Source of the DNA: Chryseotalea sp. WA131a
GTDB lineage: Bacteria; Bacteroidota; Bacteroidia; Cytophagales; Cyclobacteriaceae
DNA length: 64,000 nucleotides
Direction of reading: 5' to 3'
Assembly (NCBI GenBank): GCA_025370075.1
Contig: CP073016.1
Location: 1,302,001-1,366,000 of the forward strand
Below, one piece after another: positions 8,172-16,584 of this stretch (positions are counted from its first letter, which is position 1; each line of letters opens with the position of its first letter). Both the position numbers and the translations under genes were made by a program. The notes beneath the pieces were generated by a model. The model was not told the DNA's origin, did no database searches, and saw only the letters and a program-made list of their open reading frames with translations.

Positions 8172-8201
8172 CCATAGCTTTAGGTCAAATCAAAGCTATG
8201 G
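8172..8201. repeat. Perfect 10-bp inverted repeat, 10-nt loop
   Basis: CCATAGCTTT (8172-8181) pairs perfectly with AAAGCTATGG (8192-8201). Neither strand shows a following T-run, so it is not a typical intrinsic terminator. It overlaps the 3' end of the IS30 transposase remnant and could be a remnant end or an unrelated hairpin. Confidence 0.45.
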
Positions 8202-8423
8202 ATAAAAAACTTCTTTCACTACGGGACTAAAATGACCAAAAAGAATGGTAAGGTTAAAGGCATTCAATTGTATAAATGCACTTCTTGCGATGATGAATTC
8301 TTTGGTGGTGAGAGATTTGTGGCAACCAACAGCCGTGGTAGTATCATCTTGTGTTTTGCCCACATTTAAAAGCCCGCCAATCACATACCCTTGCTCTTGG
8401 CCAAGTTGTTTATATTTTGTCAT
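8196..8423 (-). pseudogene. IS30-family transposase, N-terminal fragment (fossil)
   Basis: The peptide begins MTKYKQLGQEQGYVIGGLL and continues NVGKTQDDTTTAVGCHKS. This follows the IS30 transposase N-terminal helix-turn-helix pattern (KYKQLT.EQRY.I..LL..GKTQ..IA..IGCHKSTISRE), with the critical Arg and Ile residues already substituted (EQGY, DDTTTAVG). After HKS the similarity fades and the frame stops at 75 residues against about 320-350 for a full enzyme. The DDE catalytic domain is absent from the surrounding sequence. It marks an ancient, decayed IS30 insertion. Confidence 0.65.
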
Positions 8424-8451
8424 TGCAACTCAAGTTTAATATAATTGGTTG

Positions 8452-8482
8452 ATTGAAAGGGGGAGAAATCCTCCTTTCTTTC
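8452..8482. repeat. Interrupted inverted repeat upstream of the IS30 remnant
   Basis: TTGAAAG pairs with CTTTCAA and GGAG with CTCC across an unpaired middle. It lies about 30 bp upstream of the transposase fragment's start, where an insertion-sequence end would be expected, but the opposite end was not found. Could equally be a small hairpin between genes. Confidence 0.3.
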
Positions 8483-8536
8483 AACCTATTGTTTTGTACT
8501 TAATACTTTAACTTAGACATAAACAAAATTTTCAAA

Positions 8537-9169
8537 TTATCTAATCAGCATCCTTAATTCATTCAACATCATTGCCGTTGCCCCCCACACCACTTCGCCA
8601 TCAATCAAAAAATGAGGAGCTAACATGGGATACATTTTAGCAGCTATTATTTCTTTCGTGCGGATGGCATCTTCTGCAATCAAATCGTAAAGGTCACCTT
8701 CTAAAATTTTCTCCACCTCACTTGCCTGCGGAACAAACAAAGGCTTTTCATTGGTGTAAGCTAGCACAGAGGCAACCATAAAGTTGCTGGGTATCACAAA
8801 AAAATCGCTCAACCGCCCCAGCACCTTCATTTCTGCTCGGCTCACTCCTATTTCTTCTTCACCTTCGCGCAGAGCGGTTTGGATATAATCTTCGTCTGGT
8901 TCTGCTTTTCCACCCGGTAAGCTAACTTGTCCGCCATGCGCACCTAAGTAATCGGGGCGTTTTGTGAGTGGAAATTTTATTCGTCCATTATCTGGATACA
9001 ATAATATTAAAACACTTCCAGGCTTGGGTGGGAGCTTGTGCTCAAACTTTGGTTTGATCAAACCCGTTGGGGTAGCGCGCATTAGTTCATGCGCCTTTGC
9101 TCCCGGCAAGGGCTGCTGGAGGCGTTCCTCAAGTTTTTTAATCAAAATTCCGAAATCCATATCAGTCAC
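8537..9169 (-). CDS. Nudix hydrolase, CoA-diphosphatase (NudL/NUDT7-8) type
   Basis: Expected to hydrolyse CoA or acyl-CoA to 3'-phosphoadenosine phosphate and phosphopantetheine, or a related nucleoside diphosphate. The Nudix box is GGKAEPDEDYIQTALREGEE followed by EIGV (G-x5-E-x7-RE-x2-EE-x-G). Directly upstream lies the CoA-pyrophosphatase signature region FPLTKRPDYLGAHGGQVSLP, which resembles the UPF0035 motif. 210 residues is normal. Its start overlaps the stop of the upstream TPR gene by 8 bp, indicating a two-gene unit. Subfamily assignment is good, the substrate is inferred. Confidence 0.85.
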   Translation of the reverse strand: MTDMDFGILIKKLEERLQQPLPGAKAHELMRATPTGLIKPKFEHKLPPKPGSVLILLYPDNGRIKFPLTKRPDYLGAHGGQVSLPGGKAEPDEDYIQTALREGEEEIGVSRAEMKVLGRLSDFFVIPSNFMVASVLAYTNEKPLFVPQASEVEKILEGDLYDLIAEDAIRTKEIIAAKMYPMLAPHFLIDGEVVWGATAMMLNELRMLIR

Positions 9170-10187
9170 ATTGCATTACCAATGGAGCGGTTAAAATACT
9201 ATCTTTTCTTTCTATTGATTTCTTGAAAGCGCGACAGGCCTCTATTTCATTCCCATCTTTCATATAAGCACTTGCTAAGTAAAAATAAATTCTGTCAATA
9301 AAAGAATCCATGCTTTCAGCTTGCTTCAGCAATCGAATGGCAGATTTATAATCCTTCTTCATCAAATAATAAATTCCTTTGTTCCGGTAGGCCCAACCAT
9401 TGTAAGGGTCAGCGGCAATGCTTTGGTTAATGTCCGCTTCGGCTTTCTCAAGCTCGTTCAATTGCAAATAAATATAACCACGGTTGTTAATAAAGTAGGG
9501 TTGATCGGGTGCCAACGCAATTGCTTTGTCTATCATCCGCAATGCATCCACCAGCTTGCCCTGTTCTAAATCAATTAGCGAAAGCGTATTATAAATATTT
9601 GGCTCATCCGTTTTCAACTTCATAGCCGATTCTAATTCTGCTTTAGCTCTATCAAAATCCTTTCGATAGAAATTTACAGTAGCATGGTTCACCATGCAAT
9701 CCACACTTTTCGGGTCTAATATTTGTGATTTCTCAAACGCGGTCAACGCTTTATCAAACTCGCGCATTTTGGTGTACACCAGGCCGCGCGTAAAATATGC
9801 GAGAGCCGTATCTGGTTTCATTGCAATTACTTTGTCCAAGTCCTCCAATGCTTTGTAGTATTCTTTCAACTCATACTCGGTGTTCGCTCGGTTAAAAAGT
9901 GCATTCAAAAAATTTGGTTTGCACTCAATTGCTTTATCATAACTCGGCAACGCTTGCTCATAGCGCTTTTGTTGAAAATGTACTGTGCCTAAATTGTTGT
10001 GCGCATCGGCAAAACAAGGCTCCAACTGAATAGCCTCTTGGAAATAATTTTCAGCTTGCCCAAAGTTCCGCTCCTTCGCGGCCAAATTTCCCTTTAGCAA
10101 AAACTGCTGCACACGGGTCTCCTTCGAGTTGCATGAAAACAATAAAACCAAACTCAAGAGTCCAATTACGTTGGGGGTCTCTCGCAT
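9162..10187 (-). CDS. TPR-repeat lipoprotein
   Basis: I start it at ATG 10187, where the sequence MRETPNVIGLLSLVLLFSCN is a lipoprotein signal peptide with lipobox LFSC; the frame is open further upstream but that part is GC-rich intergenic sequence. About 340 residues follow, built almost entirely of tandem tetratricopeptide repeats (e.g. AEAYFQEAIQLEP-like, LPSYDKAIECKPNFLNALFN, GWAYRNKGIYYLMKKDYKSA), roughly eight units. TPR lipoproteins act as periplasm-facing scaffolds; the partner is unknown. It is translationally coupled to the Nudix gene. Confidence 0.8.
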   Translation of the reverse strand: MRETPNVIGLLSLVLLFSCNSKETRVQQFLLKGNLAAKERNFGQAENYFQEAIQLEPCFADAHNNLGTVHFQQKRYEQALPSYDKAIECKPNFLNALFNRANTEYELKEYYKALEDLDKVIAMKPDTALAYFTRGLVYTKMREFDKALTAFEKSQILDPKSVDCMVNHATVNFYRKDFDRAKAELESAMKLKTDEPNIYNTLSLIDLEQGKLVDALRMIDKAIALAPDQPYFINNRGYIYLQLNELEKAEADINQSIAADPYNGWAYRNKGIYYLMKKDYKSAIRLLKQAESMDSFIDRIYFYLASAYMKDGNEIEACRAFKKSIERKDSILTAPLVMQCD

Positions 10188-10189
10188 CG

Positions 10190-10330
10190 CCCACGCAACC
10201 CGTGTGGCCAATCCTTGCTCCACATGCCCTCGCTCCAGCCCACAATTCTCGGCAGGTTGCGGGCTTTCCGCTCCTATCCCCGGCCGACCCGTGCGCCAGC
10301 CAGTCAATCGCGCTATAACTATCCATTGTT
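10190..10330. repeat. GC-rich intergenic repeat segment containing CGGGCTTTCCGCT
   Basis: Markedly more GC-rich than its surroundings and without a convincing gene. It contains GCGGGCTTTCCGCTCCTATC, which recurs with two changes at about 52188-52210 (CGGGCTTTCCGCTTCTATCC) in another spacer. Repeats with this core are probably dispersed intergenic elements. It separates the TPR lipoprotein gene from the his leader region. Confidence 0.45.
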
Positions 10331-10435
10331 TACCCATCATCTTACCACTCGTTAGCATACAAAGGTAACAATGTTGCAAATTTTATGTTCGCCCCTTTGC
10401 GTTTTAAAAATCTTTCCTTTTCTTTGAGGCCAGAT

Positions 10436-10504
10436 ATGAAAAGCACTCAAAACATCCATGGTCACCATCATTCAGCCCGAATGAATGGCAGCTTTGTGTT
10501 TTGA
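10436..10504 (+). CDS. hisL: Histidine-operon leader peptide (22 codons, HGHHH)
   Basis: A short frame MKSTQNIHGHHHSARMNGSF-VF with four His codons in five (CAT GGT CAC CAT CAT, 10457-10471). It has a GAGG Shine-Dalgarno-like sequence at 10426-10429, six bases before its ATG. It lies 140 bp upstream of hisG and just before an intrinsic terminator, the defining arrangement of a translated attenuator leader. Ribosome stalling at the His codons when charged tRNA-His is scarce is the expected sensing step. It is unrelated in sequence to the E. coli leader, so the identification rests on codon content and RNA structure. Confidence 0.8.
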   Translation: MKSTQNIHGHHHSARMNGSFVF

Positions 10505-10557
10505 CAATAAATAAAACAACAATAAAAAGGCTTGCCAACACTTGGTAAGCCTTTTTT
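10457..10557 (+). promoter_or_regulatory. His-operon transcription attenuator (1:2, antiterminator 2:3, terminator 3:4)
   Basis: Three mutually exclusive pairings can be read. Segment 1:2 is CCATCATTC with GAATGAATGG (10465-10488), which includes the last His codons. Segment 2:3 is TGGCAGC (10486-10492) with GCTTGCCA (10530-10537), seven pairs and one bulge. Segment 3:4 is the terminator at 10526-10554. A ribosome stalled on the His codons would cover segment 1 and free segment 2 to pair with segment 3, blocking the terminator and letting hisG onward be transcribed. The logic matches classical amino-acid attenuation; strand pairing is seen directly, its function is inferred. Confidence 0.75.
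10526..10557 (+). terminator. Intrinsic terminator of the his attenuator
   Basis: AAAGGCTTGCCAA (10526-10538) pairs with TTGGTAAGCCTTT (10542-10554) at 12 of 13 positions (plus one G-U type mismatch) around a CAC loop and runs into six T residues. It lies 90 bp before hisG and after the His leader peptide, so it must be conditional. Confidence 0.85.
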
Positions 10558-10646
10558 GTTTGGCAACGTTTGTTTATGAGGCAATGAAGTAATGTATAGT
10601 GTTTAAGAGATGACCTAAGAACTAGAGAATAACTAACAAGAAAAGA

Positions 10647-11498
10647 ATGCTACGAATCGCCATCCAAAAATCCGGTCGACTGCAAGAAGACAGTTTGAAG
10701 CTGTTAAAAGAGAGCGGTCTCATTTTTAGCAACGGCAAAGACCAATTAAAAACCCAAGCCAGAAATTTTCCTGTTGAAATTTTGTTTTTAAGGGATGATG
10801 ACATTCCACAATATATTGAAGACAACGTAGCCGATGCGGGTATTGTTGGTGAAAACGTTTGGATCGAAAAACAGAAGAAAAATGATTTAGTAAAGCGACT
10901 GGATTTTGCCAAGTGCCGTCTTTCCATTGCCGTACCACGTTCTGAAAATTACACGAGCGTAAATTATCTCGATGGAAAAAACATTGCCACCTCCTACCCT
11001 GTTATTGTGCAGCGGTTTTTAGATACGCACAACATCAAAGCGGGCATCCACGAAATCAGTGGCTCGGTAGAAATAGCACCTGGCATAGGCTTGGCCGATG
11101 CCATTTGTGATATTGTAAGTACCGGCAGCACTCTCATGAGTAACGGGCTAAAAGAAGTTGAGACGGTAATGCAAAGCGAAGCGGTGCTGATTGCATCCCC
11201 TCAATTGGCTCAGAGCAAAAAAGAAATTTTAGATAAACTCATCTTTCGATTTGAGGCTGTTCAATCCGCGAAGAATAACAAATACATTTTATTGAATTGC
11301 CCAAACGAATCAATCAAACTCATTACTGATGTAATTCCCGGAATGAAAAGTCCCACTATCATGCCATTGAGTCGCGCAGGATGGTCATCGCTGCACAGCG
11401 TGGTAAATGAAAACGACTTTTGGGAAAAAATTGATTTACTAAAGTCATTTGGAGCCGAGGGGATTTTGGTAATTCCAATAGAGAAGATGATTGCTTAA
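10647..11498 (+). CDS. hisG: ATP phosphoribosyltransferase HisG (long form)
   Basis: First committed step of histidine synthesis: ATP + PRPP to phosphoribosyl-ATP. The N-terminus MLRIAIQKSGRLQEDSLKLL is the typical HisG start; the PRPP-binding loop is seen in ICDIVSTGSTLMSNGL. At 283 residues it is the long form with the C-terminal regulatory ACT-like domain (from about residue 210, ending GAEGILVIPIEKMIA), so it should be feedback-inhibited by histidine and not require HisZ. It is the first structural gene after the attenuator. Confidence 0.96.
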   Translation: MLRIAIQKSGRLQEDSLKLLKESGLIFSNGKDQLKTQARNFPVEILFLRDDDIPQYIEDNVADAGIVGENVWIEKQKKNDLVKRLDFAKCRLSIAVPRSENYTSVNYLDGKNIATSYPVIVQRFLDTHNIKAGIHEISGSVEIAPGIGLADAICDIVSTGSTLMSNGLKEVETVMQSEAVLIASPQLAQSKKEILDKLIFRFEAVQSAKNNKYILLNCPNESIKLITDVIPGMKSPTIMPLSRAGWSSLHSVVNENDFWEKIDLLKSFGAEGILVIPIEKMIA

Positions 11499-11629
11499 TT
11501 TGAAAATGTTTTAATTTGAAAATGAACAGAGCTTTTATACTGCACATCAACAATCAATCGCTAACCTAAAAAATACAGTCACTCTCTTCTTTCGGAGAAG
11601 TGCCGGAGGTAGGTCTTAACATCAAAATA

Positions 11630-12901
11630 ATGAAAATCATAATTGAACCTAATAAACAAGAATGGCCTGCACTCTGCCAACGGCCACAGCTGGAGACTGA
11701 CTTTTTAGAAGGGAGCGTAAAAAATATCTTGAATCGCGTAAAGCAATCGGGTGATGCTGCGTTGCGTGAATTGAGTTTGCAATTCGATAAAGTAAACATC
11801 AACCAACTACAGGTTAGTGAAGCAGAAATCAATGAAGCTGTTGCTGAAACCCCAACCGAGCTAAAAGAAGCCATACAAATAGCAGCCAACAACATTCGAA
11901 AATTCCATGCTGTACAAAAGAGAGAAACGCTCTCTATTGAAACCATGCCTGGTGTAACATGCTGGCGCAAAGGTGTAGCCATTCAAAAAGTAGGCATCTA
12001 TATTCCGGGCGGTTCTGCTCCACTTTTTTCTACGGTGTTGATGCTGGGCATACCCGCCACACTGGCTGGCTGTGAAGAAATTGTATTGTGTACGCCACCC
12101 TCTGCCAATGGAAAAATAAACGCAGCCATTTTATTCACGGCACAATTGGTGGGCATTAAAAAGATTTTTAAGGCTGGTGGATCACAAGCTATCGCTGCCA
12201 TGGCGTACGGAACGGAAACCATTCCACAAGTGAGCAAAATTTTTGGTCCCGGAAATCAATACGTGACCAAAGCCAAACAATTGATCAACACCGAGGGGGT
12301 TGCAATCGATATGCCTGCTGGCCCTTCTGAGGTTTTGGTGTTGGCCGATGAAAGCGCTGCGTCTGCGTTCTTGGCTGCAGATTTACTCTCTCAAGCCGAG
12401 CATGGAGAAGACAGTCAGGTGGTATTGGTTGCCACGCATAAAGCTATTATTGAAAATGTCATTAAAGAAATAGAAAAGCAGCTAGAAAAATTACCCCGTA
12501 AAACGATAGCAGAGGCCGCATTAAAAAATAGTTTGGCGGTTGTCATAAAAGACAAAGAAGTATCCATCGACTTCATTAATCACTACGCGCCTGAGCATTT
12601 GATTATCAATTCAAGTAATTGCGATGAAATTTCTGAAAAAATAGTCAACGCAGGTTCTATTTTCCTAGGCCAATACTCGCCTGAATCAGTTGGCGACTAT
12701 GCATCTGGCACCAACCATACGTTGCCTACCAACGGATATGCAAAAGCATATGGAGGTGTGTCATTAGAAAGTTTTGTAAAATATATCACCATTCAAAAGC
12801 TGTCGAAAGAAGGATTGAAAAACATTAGCAAAGCAGTGACAACTATGGCGGAAGCTGAGCAATTGCAAGCACACGCCAACGCAGTTTACGTTCGACAATA
12901 A
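11630..12901 (+). CDS. hisD: Histidinol dehydrogenase HisD
   Basis: Zn- and NAD-dependent four-electron oxidation of L-histidinol to L-histidine, the final two steps. Motifs include VGIYIPGGSAPLFSTVLML, AGGSQAIAAMAYGTETIP, FGPGNQYV, the base pair region INHYAPEHLII and the C-terminal SVGDYASGTNHTLPT. I start it at ATG 11630 (MKIIIEPNKQEW); the frame also contains a GTG at 11600 but the extra ten residues are not family-like. 423 residues is normal. The 131-bp hisG-hisD gap shows nothing notable. Confidence 0.95.
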   Translation: MKIIIEPNKQEWPALCQRPQLETDFLEGSVKNILNRVKQSGDAALRELSLQFDKVNINQLQVSEAEINEAVAETPTELKEAIQIAANNIRKFHAVQKRETLSIETMPGVTCWRKGVAIQKVGIYIPGGSAPLFSTVLMLGIPATLAGCEEIVLCTPPSANGKINAAILFTAQLVGIKKIFKAGGSQAIAAMAYGTETIPQVSKIFGPGNQYVTKAKQLINTEGVAIDMPAGPSEVLVLADESAASAFLAADLLSQAEHGEDSQVVLVATHKAIIENVIKEIEKQLEKLPRKTIAEAALKNSLAVVIKDKEVSIDFINHYAPEHLIINSSNCDEISEKIVNAGSIFLGQYSPESVGDYASGTNHTLPTNGYAKAYGGVSLESFVKYITIQKLSKEGLKNISKAVTTMAEAEQLQAHANAVYVRQ

Positions 12902-12911
12902 TGTAACCGAA

Positions 12912-13949
12912 ATGAAATTAGATATTGATTCGCTCGTTCGAAAAAATATTCAGCGCCTAAAGCCGTATTCATCTGCGCGTGACGAATTTCAAGGCACGGC
13001 TTCGGTTTTTTTGGATGCAAACGAAAACCCCAACCCATCTCCTTACAATCGTTATCCAGACCCATTGCAAAAAGAGTTGAAATCAAAACTCAGCTCTATC
13101 AAGAAAGTTACTCCTGAGAATATCTTTTTGGGAAACGGAAGCGATGAGCCCATCGATTTATTGTTTAGAGCCTTTTGTGAACCAGGCATCGATAATGTAG
13201 TCATTCCACAACCCACCTATGGCATGTATTCGGTGAGCGCGAATATTAACAACATAGAGATTAAACAGGTTTCGCTAACACCAGATTTTGACTTGGATGT
13301 AACCGCAATAAAAAATTGCTGGGACAATAACTCGAAACTCCTTTTCCTCTGTAGTCCCAATAACCCCTCGGGAAATTTGTTAAGCCGTGAAAAGATTATT
13401 GAGCTGGTAAATTCATTTCACGGGTTAGTGATTGTTGACGAAGCCTATATCGACTTTACTAACCAGCCCAGTTTTAGTCAACGGCTGAATGAGTTTAACA
13501 ATCTAGTTATTCTTCAAACCCTTTCAAAAGCATGGGGACTTGCGGCCATACGTTTGGGAATGTGTTTCGCAAACAAAGCCATCATTCAAGTGCTGAACAA
13601 AATAAAATCTCCTTACAACATCTCCATCCTCACGCAACAAATCGCCTTGAAAGAACTTGAAATGGAAGAGAGAAAAGAAAAGTGGGTGAAAGAGATTTTG
13701 GACGAAAGGGAGAATCTTATTCAACAACTCAAATCGATAAAGTCGGTTATTACCGTTTATACATCCGATGCCAATTTTGTGTTGGCAAAAATGAAGGACG
13801 CGAAACTGATGTACCAAAAATTAATTGAGCGGGAAATAGTCGTCCGCGACCGTTCTTCCGTAATTTTATGCGATAATTGTTTGCGCATCACCGTAGGCAC
13901 AAAAACGGAAAATCAAAAGTTACTAAACTCTCTAATTGCCATTGACTAG
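12912..13949 (+). CDS. hisC: Histidinol-phosphate aminotransferase HisC
   Basis: PLP-dependent transamination of imidazole-acetol phosphate to histidinol phosphate, fold type I. The Schiff-base lysine lies in LSKAWGLAAIRLG. Other signatures are LDANENPNPSPYNRYPDP (substrate loop), NIFLGNGSDEPIDLLFRAF, CSPNNPSGN and VIVDEAYIDF. 345 residues is the normal size. It begins 10 bp after the hisD stop and ends 6 bp before the first possible hisB start, so these three are tightly packed. Confidence 0.95.
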   Translation: MKLDIDSLVRKNIQRLKPYSSARDEFQGTASVFLDANENPNPSPYNRYPDPLQKELKSKLSSIKKVTPENIFLGNGSDEPIDLLFRAFCEPGIDNVVIPQPTYGMYSVSANINNIEIKQVSLTPDFDLDVTAIKNCWDNNSKLLFLCSPNNPSGNLLSREKIIELVNSFHGLVIVDEAYIDFTNQPSFSQRLNEFNNLVILQTLSKAWGLAAIRLGMCFANKAIIQVLNKIKSPYNISILTQQIALKELEMEERKEKWVKEILDERENLIQQLKSIKSVITVYTSDANFVLAKMKDAKLMYQKLIEREIVVRDRSSVILCDNCLRITVGTKTENQKLLNSLIAID

Positions 13950-13973
13950 TGACCAATGCCTAATCCCCAAGTT

Positions 13974-15098
13974 ATGAAACGCGTTTTATTCATCGATCGA
14001 GACGGTACTTTGATTCACGAGCCAGCCGATGACCCCCAAATTGATAGTTTGGAAAAACTTTTGTTTATACCGGGTGTATTTACATGGTTAGGGAAATTGG
14101 TTCGCGAAATGGATTTTGAATTAGTGATGGTAACAAACCAAGACGGGCTGGGTACCAAGAGTTTTCCGGAAGAAACCTTTTGGCCGGTTCAGAATTTGGT
14201 TATAAAAACATTAGAAGGAGAAGGAATCAAATTTTCATCGGTGTATATCGACCGTTCCTTGCCTGAAGAAAATAAACCTACTCGCAAACCGGGCACGGCT
14301 ATGCTCACGGATTTTTTCTCAAACAATTACGACTTAACCCATTCCCTTGTTATTGGTGACCGGCTTACGGATATTGAACTTGCAAAAAACTTAGGTGCGC
14401 AAGGTGTTTTACTTAATGATGGAAGTTTGAAACAGCGATTAGAAGCTTCCTCTTTCGGTGATGCTTGTGTGGCGGTTGTAGAATCCTGGAAAGAGATTTA
14501 CGAAGCGATTAAACCCAAACGTGTTGCTTTTGTTGAGCGAAAAACAAACGAAACCACTATCCATATCGATATCAACCTCGATGGCTCGGGTAGATCAAAC
14601 ATCAAAACGGGGCTAGGCTTTTTCGACCACATGCTGGACCAAGTATCACGGCACGGGTTAATCGATTTAGACATTTATGTAAAAGGCGATTTGCAAGTTG
14701 ATGAACACCACACCATTGAAGATACAGCCTTGGCATTGGGAGAAGCATTTAACAAAGCACTAAGCGACAAAAGAGGTATCGAACGCTATGGTTTTTTTCT
14801 GCCAATGGATGATTGCATAGCTCAAGTTGCGATTGACTTTGGTGGCAGACCTTGGTTGGTTTGGGAAGCGGAATTTAAACGCGAGAAAATCGGTGAGATG
14901 CCAACTGAAATGTTCTTTCATTTCTTCAAATCATTTTCTGATACCGCAAAGTGTAACCTCAACATTAAAGCAGAAGGCACAAACGAGCATCACAAAATTG
15001 AAGGTATCTTTAAGGCTTTTGCTAGAGCAATAAAGATGGCTGTGCGAAAAGACCCCTTTAGCAATCAATTACCGAGTACAAAGGGAACATTGGAATAA
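13974..15098 (+). CDS. hisB: Bifunctional histidinol-phosphatase / imidazoleglycerol-phosphate dehydratase HisB
   Basis: Fused enzyme catalysing two steps. Residues 1-170 are an HAD phosphatase (nucleophile motif FIDRDGTLIHEP, VTNQDG, RKPGT and GDRLTDIELAKN). Residues 180-374 are the dehydratase, with the Mn-binding His repeats in LGFFDHMLDQVSRHG, DEHHTIEDTALALG and TNEHHKIEGIFKAFARA. I favour ATG 13974 (MKRVLFIDRDGT) because the phosphatase domain starts there; ATG 13956 would add six residues. The fused form is found in Gammaproteobacteria and many Bacteroidota. Confidence 0.95.
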   Translation: MKRVLFIDRDGTLIHEPADDPQIDSLEKLLFIPGVFTWLGKLVREMDFELVMVTNQDGLGTKSFPEETFWPVQNLVIKTLEGEGIKFSSVYIDRSLPEENKPTRKPGTAMLTDFFSNNYDLTHSLVIGDRLTDIELAKNLGAQGVLLNDGSLKQRLEASSFGDACVAVVESWKEIYEAIKPKRVAFVERKTNETTIHIDINLDGSGRSNIKTGLGFFDHMLDQVSRHGLIDLDIYVKGDLQVDEHHTIEDTALALGEAFNKALSDKRGIERYGFFLPMDDCIAQVAIDFGGRPWLVWEAEFKREKIGEMPTEMFFHFFKSFSDTAKCNLNIKAEGTNEHHKIEGIFKAFARAIKMAVRKDPFSNQLPSTKGTLE

Positions 15099-15113
15099 GA
15101 TAGTGAAAACGAA

Positions 15114-15701
15114 ATGAAGATAGCCGTTATCAAATACAATGCAGGCAACATCCGCTCGATAGCGTTTGCTTTGGAACGATTGGGCATCGACTATTCAATT
15201 ACGGATGATGTTGAAAAAATAAAATCGGCCGATAAAGTTATCTTTCCTGGTGTGGGTGAAGCAAGTACAACCATGCGTTATCTCACCGAAATGAAAGTAG
15301 ACAAATTGATTATCAATCTGAAACAACCTGTCTTGGGTATTTGTTTAGGAATGCAGTTGATGTGCAAATACTCAGATGAAAACAACACACCCTGCTTGGG
15401 CATATTTGATGAAACGGTGAAACTTTTCAAGCCCGTTCAAAACCAAAAAGTACCGCACATAGGTTGGAATTCACTCACACTATCAAATGGCTGGCTTGAT
15501 TCAAAACTTGATGATGAATTTGTTTACTTTGTACACAGTTATTTTGTTCCTGTCAATCAGGATACTGTAGCCATTACCAATTATATTCAACGTTTTAGTG
15601 CTGCCATGCAAAAAGACAATTTTTATGCGGTTCAATTTCACCCAGAAAAATCTGCTGCTGCGGGGGAATTAGTCTTGAAAAGTTTTTTGAACCACACCTA
15701 A
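15114..15701 (+). CDS. hisH: Imidazole glycerol phosphate synthase, glutaminase subunit HisH
   Basis: Class I glutamine amidotransferase that supplies ammonia to HisF. The catalytic triad is recognisable: nucleophile Cys in LGICLGMQLM, and His-Glu in VQFHPEKSAA near the C-terminus. The oxyanion region VIFPGVGEAST is also present. 195 residues is typical. Starts 15 bp after the hisB stop. Acts as a heterodimer with the hisF product. Confidence 0.95.
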   Translation: MKIAVIKYNAGNIRSIAFALERLGIDYSITDDVEKIKSADKVIFPGVGEASTTMRYLTEMKVDKLIINLKQPVLGICLGMQLMCKYSDENNTPCLGIFDETVKLFKPVQNQKVPHIGWNSLTLSNGWLDSKLDDEFVYFVHSYFVPVNQDTVAITNYIQRFSAAMQKDNFYAVQFHPEKSAAAGELVLKSFLNHT

Positions 15702-15723
15702 CCCATTTATCGAATATCTACTC

Positions 15724-16470
15724 ATGAGAATCATCCCTGCTATTGATATTATTGACGGTAAATGTGTTCGCCTTACCAAAGGTGATTACAACCAAATGAA
15801 AGTCTACAACGATGACCCGGTGGAAGTAGCGCTTGAATTTCAAAATGCCGACCTAGAATATTTGCACTTGGTAGATTTAGATGGTGCAAAAGAAGGTAAA
15901 GTTGTAAACTGGAATGTCATTAATAAAATACAAGCAGAGACTGCCCTTCTCGTTGATTTTGGTGGGGGCGTAAAAACCGACAAAGAGGTTAGTGAGTTGC
16001 TGGATTTGGGCATCAGCCAAATAAATGTCGGCAGTTTGGCGGTGAAAGAACCTGAAAGATTTATCAAGTGGCTAAAGGATTTTGGTGCTGAAAATTTTAT
16101 TTTAAGTGCGGATGTAAAAGGTGAAAATGTGGCCATTAACGGTTGGCTGGAAGAAACTGAATTTCGTTTGTTCGATTTGGTTAGCAAGTTTGAAGCGCAT
16201 GGATTGGAGTACCTTACTTGCACCGACATTGAATCGGATGGCACAATGAAGGGACCTAACTTTGGACTCTACAAAAAATTAAAAAAACGTTTCCCTAATC
16301 TAAAAATTGTAGCAAGCGGAGGCATTAGCTCTCTTCAAGATTTACGAGAACTTCAGCACATAAAAGTGTTCGGTGCCGTTGTGGGTAAAGCTATTTATGA
16401 AGGCAAAATTAAACTGGAAGAACTCCGTGTTGCGTTTGGAAATCAGGGATCGGTGCTTGGTGAGATTTAG
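15724..16470 (+). CDS. hisA: ProFAR isomerase HisA
   Basis: (Beta-alpha)8-barrel isomerase converting ProFAR to PRFAR. Starts MRIIPAIDIIDGKCVRLTKG; the catalytic Asp pair is in PAIDI at strand 1 and in TCTDIESDGTMKGPN at strand 5, and the phosphate site VASGGISSLQDL is at strand 7. Length 248 residues. A 22-bp gap separates it from hisH. The 114 bp between it and hisF holds no gene and only low-complexity TCCTAACTCCTACAT-like sequence. Confidence 0.95.
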   Translation: MRIIPAIDIIDGKCVRLTKGDYNQMKVYNDDPVEVALEFQNADLEYLHLVDLDGAKEGKVVNWNVINKIQAETALLVDFGGGVKTDKEVSELLDLGISQINVGSLAVKEPERFIKWLKDFGAENFILSADVKGENVAINGWLEETEFRLFDLVSKFEAHGLEYLTCTDIESDGTMKGPNFGLYKKLKKRFPNLKIVASGGISSLQDLRELQHIKVFGAVVGKAIYEGKIKLEELRVAFGNQGSVLGEI

Positions 16471-16584
16471 TTGGAAATAGGTAAGTGGCAAGGTAATCAG
16501 TAGTCGGTATTCAATGTTTTTCCAAATTCTATCTCCTAACTCCTACATGCTGACTTCTACATTCTAAATTCATTTCAAACGAAA

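Noticed and set aside
10188..10379. Open frame extending the TPR lipoprotein 64 codons upstream
   Set aside because: The extension is GC-rich repeat sequence and would bury the lipoprotein signal peptide.
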